Shown one piece after another: positions 56,801-63,903 of a stretch of DNA of 64,000 bases (within the stretch, counting starts at the first letter, position 1; each line of letters starts with the position of its first letter). The stretch spans positions 29,801-93,800 of the forward strand of contig NZ_JAGGLT010000009.1 in NCBI RefSeq assembly GCF_017874545.1, in the 5' to 3' direction. Below the pieces are notes generated by a model. It was given only the letters and a program-made list of their open reading frames with translations. It was not told the DNA's origin and did not search any database. The translations under genes and the position numbers were made by a program. The stretch is from Thermoanaerobacterium butyriciformans (GTDB lineage: Bacteria; Bacillota; Thermoanaerobacteria; Thermoanaerobacterales; Thermoanaerobacteraceae).

Positions 56801-57519
56801 TTTATGGAGCAAGTTACACGATAGACCTTACACAGCCTGTTGGAAACAGGATAAAGAATCTTACGGTAAATGGCAAACCAGTAAAAGACGACGATGTATT
56901 TACAGTTGCAATAAATAACTACAGATTTAATGGCGGCGGAGGTTTCATGAAGGCAGCCGGAATTACAAATCCTGTTGTTGTCTTTGACTCAGCTAAAGCT
57001 TATGGTGACGATGGACAGGTAAGAAACTTGATGATAAGCTATATAAAGGTGAAAGGCACTATAGATCCTGTTGTCGACAACTACTGGACAATATCTAAGA
57101 CACCAGTTTCAGAAGGAAATATTATAAGCAAAGGTATTGTCACAGCGTCAGCTTTAAATGTGCGTTTAGGCGCTGGAACAAATTACAAAGTGATAGACAT
57201 ATTAAGGGCTGGTCAATCCATTGATATAGTAGGGGAAAATAATGGATGGTACAAGATTGACTACAATGGAAAGACGGGTTATGTATACAGTAAGTATGTA
57301 GCTTCGTCCCCAGATTTATCAAATGTATCCGTATTGAAAGTGGTGAAGGTGACTGCTAAAGACGGGCTTAATGTCAGAGTGAACAATTCCATAAATGCGT
57401 TAAAAATAGGAGCAATACCGTATGGATATGAATTAAAAGTAGTCGGCGAATACGACGGATGGTATAAAGTCCAGTATAACGGCGCGTACGGATTTGTTTA
57501 CGCAAAGTACACAAAATAG
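53893..57519 (+). CDS. Secreted two-domain 5'-nucleotidase / cyclic phosphodiesterase with SH3 repeats
   Basis: A 1208-residue exported protein with a signal peptide (cleavage near SYAA, residue 33). The first metallophosphatase-nucleotidase unit (about 40-550) has TDFHGYL, GGDMFQGTP, GNHEYDWG and GGHTHT. The second unit (about 555-1070) has TSDVHGN, NGDTIQGTP, GNHEFNYG and AGHTHA. Two bacterial SH3 domains (about 1090-1145 and 1155-1208, each with LNVR and GWYK) close the protein, for wall binding. It should release phosphate from nucleotides outside the cell, like Bacillus YfkN. AGGAGGG selects ATG 53893; an upstream GTG (53842) also has a purine-rich site. Confidence 0.92.
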   Translation: MFKGRGKVLSIILTFVMVFGMAFSSMPQISYAATSKTFDFVEVTDFHGYLQASGKLSDGTPITQERGSVLAKRIKDIKAANPDTVVLSGGDMFQGTPLSNVLKGQPVIDMMKSIGFDAMALGNHEYDWGINSVIDTSSAVLKGSTIPVLAANVYDKTTGKPVSYTKPYVVIERDGVKIGIIGIVDNKEFPSIILPSLISNVDFKDPVPIVNNLAQQLRNDGAQIVVVLAHMGATTDKNTGETTGNLIDFAKSVKGVDAIFGGHTHTIVTTRVNGIPVGVANNAGMGFIDLKITVNSDGTVNTGDMVYNDDYSYYNTKTPIVDEDVQSIVDKAIQDAGPLFSQVIGTADVDLTRTQSANPFGDSILGNWTSEVVKDAVNADFAFGNNGGLRTDVLKGDITVGTMYTLMPFDNTIVTVSMTGAEIKKVLEQAVQDGGKGIQVAGLSFKYDPNKPSMNRVFDMKKSDGTPIDMNARYLVATNNFMGTGGDGFTEFTDPDVQKSYIDTQKLVRDAFIDAVKAQGHITAKIDNRISPATMIDSNETTITVLATSDVHGNLVPWDYSSAKEANQGLAKVAGYVDKVRSENPNVVLIDNGDTIQGTPLSYYYDKIDTKSEYPMAKAMGAMHYDTWTLGNHEFNYGLDVLNRVIADMEKENIHVLSANTYKDDGTNFVEPYYIKTITTPMGDVKVGILGLTTKEIPSWEDKAHYAGLKFNDLVEEANKWVPKVRAAGADIVVVAMHSGEESPSDTIPENQVKAVAQGVNGIDAIIAGHTHAVIQMDTFKNPEGKDVIVTEPGKWGQYVSRIDFNLSKDENGKWVIDSKTSKAVAMDSSVQPDENIMQLAEPYQEATLKYVGTKIGTASGDFLGKDQLTKETALMDLINKVQKYYAKTDLSIAAPLSSTAQILKGDVTIQDMMSVYVYENYLYGIKMTGKQLKDWMEWSARYYQQVKSPDDPITKDKTLNIPDYNLDQLYGASYTIDLTQPVGNRIKNLTVNGKPVKDDDVFTVAINNYRFNGGGGFMKAAGITNPVVVFDSAKAYGDDGQVRNLMISYIKVKGTIDPVVDNYWTISKTPVSEGNIISKGIVTASALNVRLGAGTNYKVIDILRAGQSIDIVGENNGWYKIDYNGKTGYVYSKYVASSPDLSNVSVLKVVKVTAKDGLNVRVNNSINALKIGAIPYGYELKVVGEYDGWYKVQYNGAYGFVYAKYTK

Positions 57520-57660
57520 AAAGATAAAGTTAATGAAAGGGAAGGCTGTATGATGGCAGCTTTCCCTTTTGTCATACATAAATAGTATAAAAGGCAGTTG
57601 GATAGAGACAAATATAATGATAGAATATAGATGATTTATTATAGTGATTGTAAGAAGGGA

Positions 57661-58635
57661 ATGAAGAGGAAGTTGTACATAGGAGATGTAGAAATCAAAA
57701 ACAATGTTTTTTTGGCACCTATGGCAGGTGTTACAGATAAGCCTTACAGGCGTATATGCAGTGAGATGGAATGTGGATTTGCATACACAGAAATGGTCAG
57801 TGCTAAAGGCCTTTACCATGGAAGCGAGAATACAGAATTTCTTACAGACATAGATGATGATGAAAATGTGGCATTGCAGATATTTGGTTCTGATCCTTAT
57901 ATAATAGGTGAGATTGCAAAGAGATTAAATGCGTCAAATGCAAAGACAATAGACATAAACATGGGATGTCCGACGCCTAAAATAGTGAAAAACGGCGATG
58001 GTTCAGCTTTAATGCTTAAACCGGAATTGGCGGAAAGTGTAATTAAAGCTGTGGTAAAAAATTCGTCAAAGCCTGTAACTATAAAGATAAGGAAAGGATG
58101 GGACGATGCTCATGTAAATGCTGTTGAGATTGCTAAAATGTCTGAAAATTGCGGCGTAAAAGCTGTGGCTGTTCACGGTAGGACGAGAGAGCAGTTTTAC
58201 TCAGGTCGTGCTGATTGGGACATAATAAAAAAAGTGAAGGATAATTTAAAAATACCCGTAATAGGAAATGGAGATGTCTTTTCGCCGGATGACGCAAAAA
58301 GGATGATAGATGAGACAGGCTGTGACGCAGTAATGGTTGGCAGGGGCGCAGAAGGAAATCCGTGGATTTTCAAAAGAATACATCATTATCTAAGCACAGG
58401 CGAAATTTTGCCAGAGCCGACTGTAAGTGAAAAGATTGACATGATTTTAAAGCACCTTGACATGATGATAGAATACAAAGGTGAACAAATAGGAATATTG
58501 GAGATGAGAAAGCATATAGCATGGTATCTTAAAGGTATCCGCGGTGCATCTAAAATAAAACAGATGGTATTTACCATGTCTTACTATAAAGAAGTCAAAG
58601 AGCTTTTGATTAGCATTAAAAGACAATTTGAATAA
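57661..58635 (+). CDS. dusB: tRNA-dihydrouridine synthase
   Basis: A 324-residue FMN-dependent TIM-barrel enzyme that reduces uridine in tRNA. Motifs are LAPMAGVTDKPYR, the catalytic Cys in NMGCPTPKIVKNGDG, VHGRTREQFYSG, GNGDVFSPDDA and VGRGAEGNPWIF. The frame is open from an ATG at 57631. ATG 57661 gives the usual N-terminus just before YIGDVEIKNN, but AAGGGA lies too close to it, so the start is not certain. The gene stands alone. Confidence 0.92.
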   Translation: MKRKLYIGDVEIKNNVFLAPMAGVTDKPYRRICSEMECGFAYTEMVSAKGLYHGSENTEFLTDIDDDENVALQIFGSDPYIIGEIAKRLNASNAKTIDINMGCPTPKIVKNGDGSALMLKPELAESVIKAVVKNSSKPVTIKIRKGWDDAHVNAVEIAKMSENCGVKAVAVHGRTREQFYSGRADWDIIKKVKDNLKIPVIGNGDVFSPDDAKRMIDETGCDAVMVGRGAEGNPWIFKRIHHYLSTGEILPEPTVSEKIDMILKHLDMMIEYKGEQIGILEMRKHIAWYLKGIRGASKIKQMVFTMSYYKEVKELLISIKRQFE

Positions 58636-58700
58636 TGTAAAAAATACATGCACAAAACCCTTCTATAATAGCATAGACTAAAAAGAAGGGGGATTTGGAA

Positions 58701-59483
58701 ATGCTCATATTGCCTAACAATAAATACCTATCAAGTAATAATGAATTGCAAAAACAAGTTGAAATATCTGGCGTTAGCATTGAGGAGTTTAATTTCAAGG
58801 AAAATTTAAAGAAAAAAAGCCTCTTTAAAAAAGAGGACTTTTATAAAAGGTTTCTCACTTTAAATGGAGCTATTATGATATCAAAACCGTTTGAAACTGG
58901 AGAAGTAAATAAATTCTATGTAAGTTTATACGATTTAATTAAAAACATCAATTCAGAAGAAGTATTTGGCGTCAAGTTTCCTTCGAGAAGCAGTGAAAAG
59001 ACAGTCTATAAAAACAGCATATCATTTGACAAGTTTACGATAGGAGACATAATAGTAGCAACAAGCCAGGGTTTTCACGTGCAAGGTGCGATAAGACATG
59101 CTGCGATATTTGACAGCAGGAGATATCATGGAAGCATCGATGATAAATGCCTATTGACAGCGGAACCAGACCAAGGTGTGATTTATGAGACAATAAGATT
59201 TTACAGAGAAAATTTCAGCGAGGCGTGGGGGCTGACAGTCCCAAAGGCTACAATAGAAGAAAGAGTAAAAGCCGTTGATGAAGTATCCAAATTTGTCGGA
59301 AAACCTTACAGTTGGAGGGCTGACAAAAACGATGATGAAAACTGGTATTGCTCAAAAGTCCCATGGGCCGCATACAAAAAATCATCAGGAATAGACATAG
59401 ACGGAAATGGAGGCTTTTGGGTGCTGCCAATTGACATCTTTATATCAAAAGAAACAGAAGTATTTGAGTATTCTAATTCATAA
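58701..59483 (+). CDS. YiiX/YebB-like permuted NlpC/P60 cysteine hydrolase
   Basis: A 260-residue protein. After an unrecognised ~110-residue N-terminal part comes a permuted papain-like fold: IGDIIVA (114-120), His133 in IRHAAIF, Glu155 in TAEPDQG and Cys217 in WYCSKVPWAAY. These match the His/Glu/Cys set of YiiX-like peptidases or amidases. There is no signal peptide. AAGGGGG selects ATG 58701 over TTG 58695. CCCTTCT at 58658 could pair with the AGAAGGG of this ribosome site. Substrate unknown. Confidence 0.75.
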   Translation: MLILPNNKYLSSNNELQKQVEISGVSIEEFNFKENLKKKSLFKKEDFYKRFLTLNGAIMISKPFETGEVNKFYVSLYDLIKNINSEEVFGVKFPSRSSEKTVYKNSISFDKFTIGDIIVATSQGFHVQGAIRHAAIFDSRRYHGSIDDKCLLTAEPDQGVIYETIRFYRENFSEAWGLTVPKATIEERVKAVDEVSKFVGKPYSWRADKNDDENWYCSKVPWAAYKKSSGIDIDGNGGFWVLPIDIFISKETEVFEYSNS

Positions 59484-59506
59484 GGCAGGATTTTAACCTG
59501 CCCTTT
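59484..59506 (+). terminator. Terminator after the YiiX-like gene
   Basis: GGCAGG-ATTTTAA-CCTGCC followed by CTTT and A run; weak T tract. Confidence 0.65.
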
Positions 59507-59525
59507 AAAATGCAATTGAATGTTA
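59504..59525. repeat. 22-bp repeat, copy 1
   Basis: A 22-base sequence starting TTTAAAATGC and ending TTGAATGTTA, identical to 60836-60857. Each copy directly follows a terminator stem. Here it supplies the -35 box of the promoter at 59516. Confidence 0.85.
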
Positions 59526-59544
59526 TAACTTTGTAATGTATAAT
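59516..59544 (+). promoter_or_regulatory. Promoter of the small membrane protein gene
   Basis: TTGAAT (59516-59521), 17-base spacer, TATAAT (59539-59544). Confidence 0.78.
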
Positions 59545-59591
59545 TTAGGAAATCGTAATTTTATTTTATTATTGTAATAGGGGGATGTTTA

Positions 59592-59780
59592 ATGGATCGC
59601 GATAAGTGGAAATTCAGGATCGGTGGAGCGCTTTTAATATTGGTGGGACTATGGAATGTGTTTGGGTTTGTGATTACAATAGAATTTGGCAAATTTTCTT
59701 TTGGCATAAATGATATAGGAGATATCATTATCACCATATTGATGCTATATTTAGGATATATAATGGTGAGATACAGTTGA
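59592..59780 (+). CDS. Small two-helix membrane protein of unknown function
   Basis: A 62-residue protein with two hydrophobic segments (about 10-30 and 40-58) and a basic N-terminus (MDRDKWKFR). A consensus-like promoter and an ATAGGGGG ribosome site stand in front, so it is probably a real gene. I do not recognise the family. Confidence 0.72.
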   Translation: MDRDKWKFRIGGALLILVGLWNVFGFVITIEFGKFSFGINDIGDIIITILMLYLGYIMVRYS

Positions 59781-59943
59781 TTAATTTCCAGCATCATTAT
59801 AAAAAGCAATAAAATGGAATAATAGTTATTATCAATTGATTTTGAAATTCAATACTTTAAATCAAAAATTATTGCATATTTTCAGCCGTTAAGCTATAAT
59901 ATATACCAATAATAAAGTTTCAATTGATAATATGGAGGATATC

Positions 59944-60801
59944 ATGAATAAACAAAACTCAGCTTTGCTTTCAGTGATTTCTAATAGTGCATTAATAGTT
60001 ATAAAATTATTGGCAGGAATACTAATGCATTCAGTAAGTGTAATTTCTGAAGCTATACATTCTTCTATTGATTTAATTGCCAGTTTAATTGCTTTTTTAT
60101 CTATACGAGTAGCAGTAAAACCGGCAGATGAAGATCATCCTTTTGGACACAGCAAATATGAGAATATTTCTGGATTTGTGGAAGCTATCTTAATTTTTTT
60201 TGCAGCTATATTAATCATATATGAGGCAGTGCGAAGAATAGTAACAGGTACTTATGTAGAAAATTTGGGAACTGGAATTATTGTGATGCTTTTTGCATCT
60301 TTTGTAAATGCAGTAGTATCATATTTTTTATTTAATGTAGCAAAAAAAGAAGATTCTATTGCCTTAAAGGCAGATGCAATGCATCTTTTGACTGATGTAT
60401 TTACTTCTTTAGGAGTTACAATAGGACTTGTTATTATAAAAATTACTAAATTGGGTATTTTAGATCCAATCATAGCTATTTTTGTTGCAATGCTTATTAT
60501 AAAAGCGTCAATTGGACTGACAAGAGAAGCATTAAAAGATTTAACAGATACCAGTCTTCCAGAAAAGGAAGTTAAAGAAATAGAGAATATTATAAAATCA
60601 AATTTTGAAATTACAAGTTTTCATAAATTAAGAACGAGAAAATCAGGGCCTCGAAGAGAGATAGACGTTCATTTGCGAGTAGACAAAGATTACAGCATAG
60701 TAGAAGCTCATGAACTGTCACATAAAGTTTCAAAGCAGATAGTGGATAAATTTCCGGATTCCCATGTGATAATTCACATAGAGCCTGAAGGAAAGAAATA
60801 A
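59944..60801 (+). CDS. Cation diffusion facilitator (CDF) metal transporter
   Basis: A 285-residue metal-cation/proton antiporter with six membrane helices and a C-terminal cytoplasmic domain. Metal-site candidates are SEAIHSSIDL (TM2), the HPFGHSKYE loop and LKADAMHLLTDVFTS (TM5). The C-terminal domain ends in HVIIHIEPEG. GGAGG sets ATG 59944 rather than 59932. The metal (Zn, Fe, Mn or Co) cannot be told. Confidence 0.92.
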   Translation: MNKQNSALLSVISNSALIVIKLLAGILMHSVSVISEAIHSSIDLIASLIAFLSIRVAVKPADEDHPFGHSKYENISGFVEAILIFFAAILIIYEAVRRIVTGTYVENLGTGIIVMLFASFVNAVVSYFLFNVAKKEDSIALKADAMHLLTDVFTSLGVTIGLVIIKITKLGILDPIIAIFVAMLIIKASIGLTREALKDLTDTSLPEKEVKEIENIIKSNFEITSFHKLRTRKSGPRREIDVHLRVDKDYSIVEAHELSHKVSKQIVDKFPDSHVIIHIEPEGKK

Positions 60802-60811
60802 AATGAGATAA

Positions 60812-60838
60812 AAAAAGCAGGGATTCAAACTGCTTTTT
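60812..60838 (+). terminator. Terminator after the CDF gene
   Basis: AAAAAGCAG-N9-CTGCTTTTT. Confidence 0.82.
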
Positions 60839-60857
60839 AAAATGCAATTGAATGTTA
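60836..60857. repeat. 22-bp repeat, copy 2
   Basis: Identical to 59504-59525. No -10 box follows at 17 bases, so the promoter function of copy 1 is not reproduced here. Confidence 0.85.
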
Positions 60858-60889
60858 ATAGCCTTAATAAACTTTTTTATTTTAAAAAA

Positions 60890-60937
60890 TTTTTTATAAA
60901 AAACTGTAACAAATTCCTTAGAAATTTGTCTTATATT
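60890..60937 (+). promoter_or_regulatory. Duplicated promoter-like block, copy 1 (ECF-sigma-like)
   Basis: TGTAAC (60905-60910), 16 bases, TGTCTTA from 60927, with an A tract before and TATATT after. Except for one A of length and two substitutions it is identical to 62506-62554. The shape resembles promoters of ECF sigma factors (TGTAAC or TGAAAC, then CGTC). The spacer also contains the inverted repeat ACAAATT/AATTTGT. Confidence 0.55.
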
Positions 60938-61862
60938 GAGAGAGAGCAAGTTGCAAGATAAATTTGGTCCAATTGATAAATATTGCAAACATGGGAAGGA
61001 TGTGATTGCAATAAAAAAGAAAATATCAATATTTGTAATTATCCTCATGAGCATAATAATCTTCATAGTTTTACTCAGTGTATTTCAATATTATAAAAGC
61101 TTTTATGGATTAAAAGGTGAAATCATGCTTATGGAAGGTGAAGCTCCATCATTTCCCGTTTTAATATACGATATTAAAAATAACAAAAAATATGAAATCA
61201 GGAATATATTTTACGATGTCCAGTATGATGCAAATAATGGAAATAACTTGATTGCTGTCATTAATAATGAAATTTATAAGATAAATGAATATCAGCGTAC
61301 AGATTTTGCAAACAGACAACTATTATATACAGGAGAAAACGTCCGTTATCCTAAATTTGTTCCAGATAAAAACGCTATTAGTTTTACACAAAAAGATAAA
61401 TTGACTTATTATGATCTGGATGCAAAAAAATCAATTGTCATTGCAAAGCTTTTGCTTCCCGGATACGATTGGCTCGATTCAGATACGGTTTTATTTACGG
61501 AGGTAGATAGTAGTGGGAGTTTAAATATTATGGCATATAAAATAAGCAATAACAAAACTTATGTTTTTAAAAAAGATGCATCTTATCCATCACTATCATA
61601 TAATAAAAAGTTTTTAGCGTATCAAAGAGGAAATGTCAGAAATGTAGTGTATATAGAAGAGATTAATGGAAGTCACCGCAAATCTGTAAGGGTAAATTCT
61701 ATCGGTCTTCTTCCTTATAAGCCTTCATCTGATGGAAACTACTTGATAGGAGCAATGTACTATGCGGGTCATGCAGATGTCGTTATTATAAATGTGACTA
61801 ATAACAAAATCAGAAAGATCTTTCCCGGCATTTTTCCATCTGTTTTAGATTGGAAAGAATGA
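60936..61862 (+). CDS. Membrane-anchored beta-propeller-like protein of unknown function
   Basis: Up to 308 residues: a short cytoplasmic part, one membrane helix (about 30-52), then an extracytoplasmic domain. The domain has repeated beta segments resembling TolB/WD40-like blades (FVPDKNAISFTQKDKLTYYDLD, in part; YPSLSYNKKFLAYQ; PSSDGNYLIGAMYY). The start is uncertain: TTG 60936 or 60951 lie near the purine run GAGAGAGAG, while GGGAAGGA at 60993 would suit a start near 61002-61011. It overlaps the next gene and is probably co-translated with it. I do not recognise a named family. Confidence 0.7.
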   Translation: MRESKLQDKFGPIDKYCKHGKDVIAIKKKISIFVIILMSIIIFIVLLSVFQYYKSFYGLKGEIMLMEGEAPSFPVLIYDIKNNKKYEIRNIFYDVQYDANNGNNLIAVINNEIYKINEYQRTDFANRQLLYTGENVRYPKFVPDKNAISFTQKDKLTYYDLDAKKSIVIAKLLLPGYDWLDSDTVLFTEVDSSGSLNIMAYKISNNKTYVFKKDASYPSLSYNKKFLAYQRGNVRNVVYIEEINGSHRKSVRVNSIGLLPYKPSSDGNYLIGAMYYAGHADVVIINVTNNKIRKIFPGIFPSVLDWKE

Positions 61863-62449
61863 TAATGGATTTAAATGGAAGATGGGTGATATTAGTGAAT
61901 AGTTTAATTCGAAATAATAAATACATTATCCATATAACTCTATTGGCTATTTATATTTTATGGATATTGAACTTAGATTACTTTTATCCTTTTATAAGAT
62001 TTAAGTCTTTAAGATTAAACGATATTTTTTCTTTGTGTATTCAGATAATTCCATTAATGCTGTTAATAAATGGCTTTAGATTTAAACATATTTCTGCAAA
62101 GATAGTGAATAGTGTGATTTCAATAATATTAATGTTGATAAGTGCAACAATTGCAGCCATTATTTTATTTGCCACTATTACTCTTAATGTAAATGAGGCG
62201 TTTATGCCAATTCACAATATTAGGTTTGAATCAAGCTCCGTTATAGTTTATAGATCAAATTACGGTGCAACTACGGATTTTGGAATAACAGTTAGGCAGG
62301 AAAAAGAAATCATAAAAGGTGTTTTGCTTGTTAAAAATTTACTTCGTAAAGATCATGTTTATGATATTTCAGTAAAGAAATTAGATAATAATGCGGTGGA
62401 ATTAATGGGTGAAAAAATATATTTAAAGCGAAATGTGTATTTCCCATAA
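61859..62449 (+). CDS. Predicted three-helix membrane protein of unknown function
   Basis: A protein of about 196 residues with hydrophobic helices near 22-40, 54-74 and 85-108. A soluble C-terminal domain (from about 115) contains SSVIVYRSNYGATTDFG and ends KIYLKRNVYFP. The ATG at 61859 overlaps the previous stop (ATGA); ATG 61865 or GTG 61895 are alternatives. It is coupled to the propeller-like gene, suggesting one complex at the membrane. No family recognised. Confidence 0.7.
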   Translation: MIMDLNGRWVILVNSLIRNNKYIIHITLLAIYILWILNLDYFYPFIRFKSLRLNDIFSLCIQIIPLMLLINGFRFKHISAKIVNSVISIILMLISATIAAIILFATITLNVNEAFMPIHNIRFESSSVIVYRSNYGATTDFGITVRQEKEIIKGVLLVKNLLRKDHVYDISVKKLDNNAVELMGEKIYLKRNVYFP

Positions 62450-62489
62450 ATTTTTGTTAGATGATTGCAAATATGTTAAGGAGGCTTTC

Positions 62490-62558
62490 TTGTTGAATAA
62501 ACTATTTTTTTATAAAAAAACTGTAACAAATTCCTTAAAAAATTGTCTTATATTATGA
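62490..62558 (+). other. 22-codon frame with a strong ribosome site
   Basis: AAGGAGG at 62478-62484 is followed at 5-8 bases by TTG-TTG and an open frame of 22 codons ending at TGA 62558. It spans the whole promoter-like block. It may be a gene remnant, a leader peptide or chance. Confidence 0.3.
62506..62554 (+). promoter_or_regulatory. Duplicated promoter-like block, copy 2 (ECF-sigma-like)
   Basis: TGTAAC (62522-62527), 16 bases, TGTC (62544-62547), TATATT-like tail. Same geometry as copy 1. It lies about 40 bases before the GAF-LuxR regulator gene, so it probably drives it. Confidence 0.55.
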
Positions 62559-62592
62559 AAGAATAAATTTGTAAGTTTTACGGGGGATTTAT

Positions 62593-63375
62593 ATGGGAAA
62601 TATGCAAATATATGATGAAATACTTTATTCATATAAAAGATGCGTAAAAGCAGGGCTTACAAGTTCGACGACGGATCCTGCAATAATTTCAAGAGGAAAT
62701 GATTTGCAAATCAGATTAAACAAAAATATGACATTAATTGAGACATTTAAAAATGTTGTTGGCAATATTTTAAGGAGCTTAAAGGGTAAATACATATTTT
62801 TATTAACTGATGATGAAGGATATCTTTTGGATACGATGTGTCATGAGAAAATCCTATGTCACATCAATTTTGACTGTTCAATTGGCATATCTTTTAAAGA
62901 AGAAGCCATAGGTACAAATGCCATATCAATGGCGATGAAACTAAAAAGATTAGTATATTTGGAACCCAAGTATCATTATTGTGACATTCTAAAAAAATGG
63001 AATTGCATTGCTGCTCCAATAATTGTAGATGAAAAAATAATAGGATATTTAGATGTTTCAACGATAGAAAGAGACATGACAGAAGAAATGAATGTGGTTG
63101 TCGAATTGCTTTCAGATAAAATTGCTAATGAATATAAAAACTGTTTAAAGAATTCTGAACTAGTAAACAAAAATATAGATTTTACAGACAAACAAATAAA
63201 AATATTGATAATGCTTGCAAAAGGCTATAAAGAATTGACAATATCAAGAGAACTTGGGATTAAACCAGTTACCGTAAAATATCATAAGAAGAAAATAATT
63301 GAGAAACTTTGTGTAAAAAGCATTCAAGAAGCAATAGTAAAGGCAACAAAGTTAAATTTAATAGATATTGATTAA
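62593..63375 (+). CDS. GAF-domain LuxR-type transcriptional regulator
   Basis: A 260-residue regulator. It has a central GAF sensor (about 55-175) of the kind in AcoR-type activators (SIGISFKEEAIGTNAISMAM, CIAAPIIVDEKIIGYLDVS) and a C-terminal LuxR helix-turn-helix (about 197-250, TDKQIKILIMLAKGYKELTI). There is no receiver domain, so a small molecule or redox signal may act on the GAF domain, which includes Cys residues near 94, 100 and 106. GGGGGA precedes the ATG. The secreted-protein gene behind it is a possible target. Confidence 0.85.
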   Translation: MGNMQIYDEILYSYKRCVKAGLTSSTTDPAIISRGNDLQIRLNKNMTLIETFKNVVGNILRSLKGKYIFLLTDDEGYLLDTMCHEKILCHINFDCSIGISFKEEAIGTNAISMAMKLKRLVYLEPKYHYCDILKKWNCIAAPIIVDEKIIGYLDVSTIERDMTEEMNVVVELLSDKIANEYKNCLKNSELVNKNIDFTDKQIKILIMLAKGYKELTISRELGIKPVTVKYHKKKIIEKLCVKSIQEAIVKATKLNLIDID

Positions 63376-63380
63376 ACCAG

Positions 63381-63436
63381 ACTATATCTTTGTATAGTTT
63401 TTTGGTTTTTATGTAAAAACTATACAAAGATATAGT
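63381..63436. repeat. Perfect 22-bp inverted repeat
   Basis: ACTATATCTTTG... at 63381-63402 pairs without mismatch with 63415-63436 across a 12-base loop (63403-63414). It begins five bases after the LuxR gene stop. The left arm ends in T run, so it may terminate the regulator transcript. Its length exceeds a normal terminator and suits an operator or a stable RNA element. Confidence 0.85.
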
Positions 63437-63510
63437 AGACATTGGAAATTTATCATTGTAAAATGAATTTAAAGAATTGATTAAATATTTAATGTTAGGA
63501 GGAGATTAAA

Positions 63511-63903
63511 GTGAAAAACAAAAATTTTGTAATTGTTTTTGTTATAATGTTACTTATTTTTTTGTTTAGCAATATACCAGTTTTTGCATTAACATATTCA
63601 ATGCATTGTTATGATTGGCAAGGTGGTTATTGTGATGGTAAAGCAAATGGAAAAACATATAGTTTGAATGCCGGTAATGTTAGATTAGATTCTTATGCGA
63701 AAATAACATGGGTTCCATCGAACTCAAAAACTACAACGGAAAAATATACAATAGCATTAATGAAAGATAATTGGTGGGGAAAATCTAATCAGGGAACACG
63801 TACACAAACAGCGTCAATTAATGGTACAAAAAATGTTGCTACATGGAGCATTTCTTCAAGTGGTACATACTATTTTTACTATGAAAACTTATTATATAAG
63901 TAG
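63511..63903 (+). CDS. Small secreted protein of unknown function
   Basis: A 130-residue protein with a clear signal peptide (NFVIVFVIMLLIFLFSNIPVFA, shown only as residues about 5-26). The mature part of ~104 residues is rich in Tyr, Trp, Ser, Thr and Gly and probably all-beta. Two Cys in the mature part (CYDWQGGYC) could form a disulfide. AGGAGGAG sets the GTG start. The size and exported nature fit a secreted effector, bacteriocin-like or matrix protein, but no family is recognised. The last 97 bases of the window after it hold nothing I can identify. Confidence 0.78.
   Translation: MKNKNFVIVFVIMLLIFLFSNIPVFALTYSMHCYDWQGGYCDGKANGKTYSLNAGNVRLDSYAKITWVPSNSKTTTEKYTIALMKDNWWGKSNQGTRTQTASINGTKNVATWSISSSGTYYFYYENLLYK

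Noticed and set aside
58635..58700. TATAAT at 58664-58669 as a promoter for the YiiX-like gene
   Set aside because: No acceptable -35 hexamer at 16-18 bases upstream; kept only as part of the possible hairpin.
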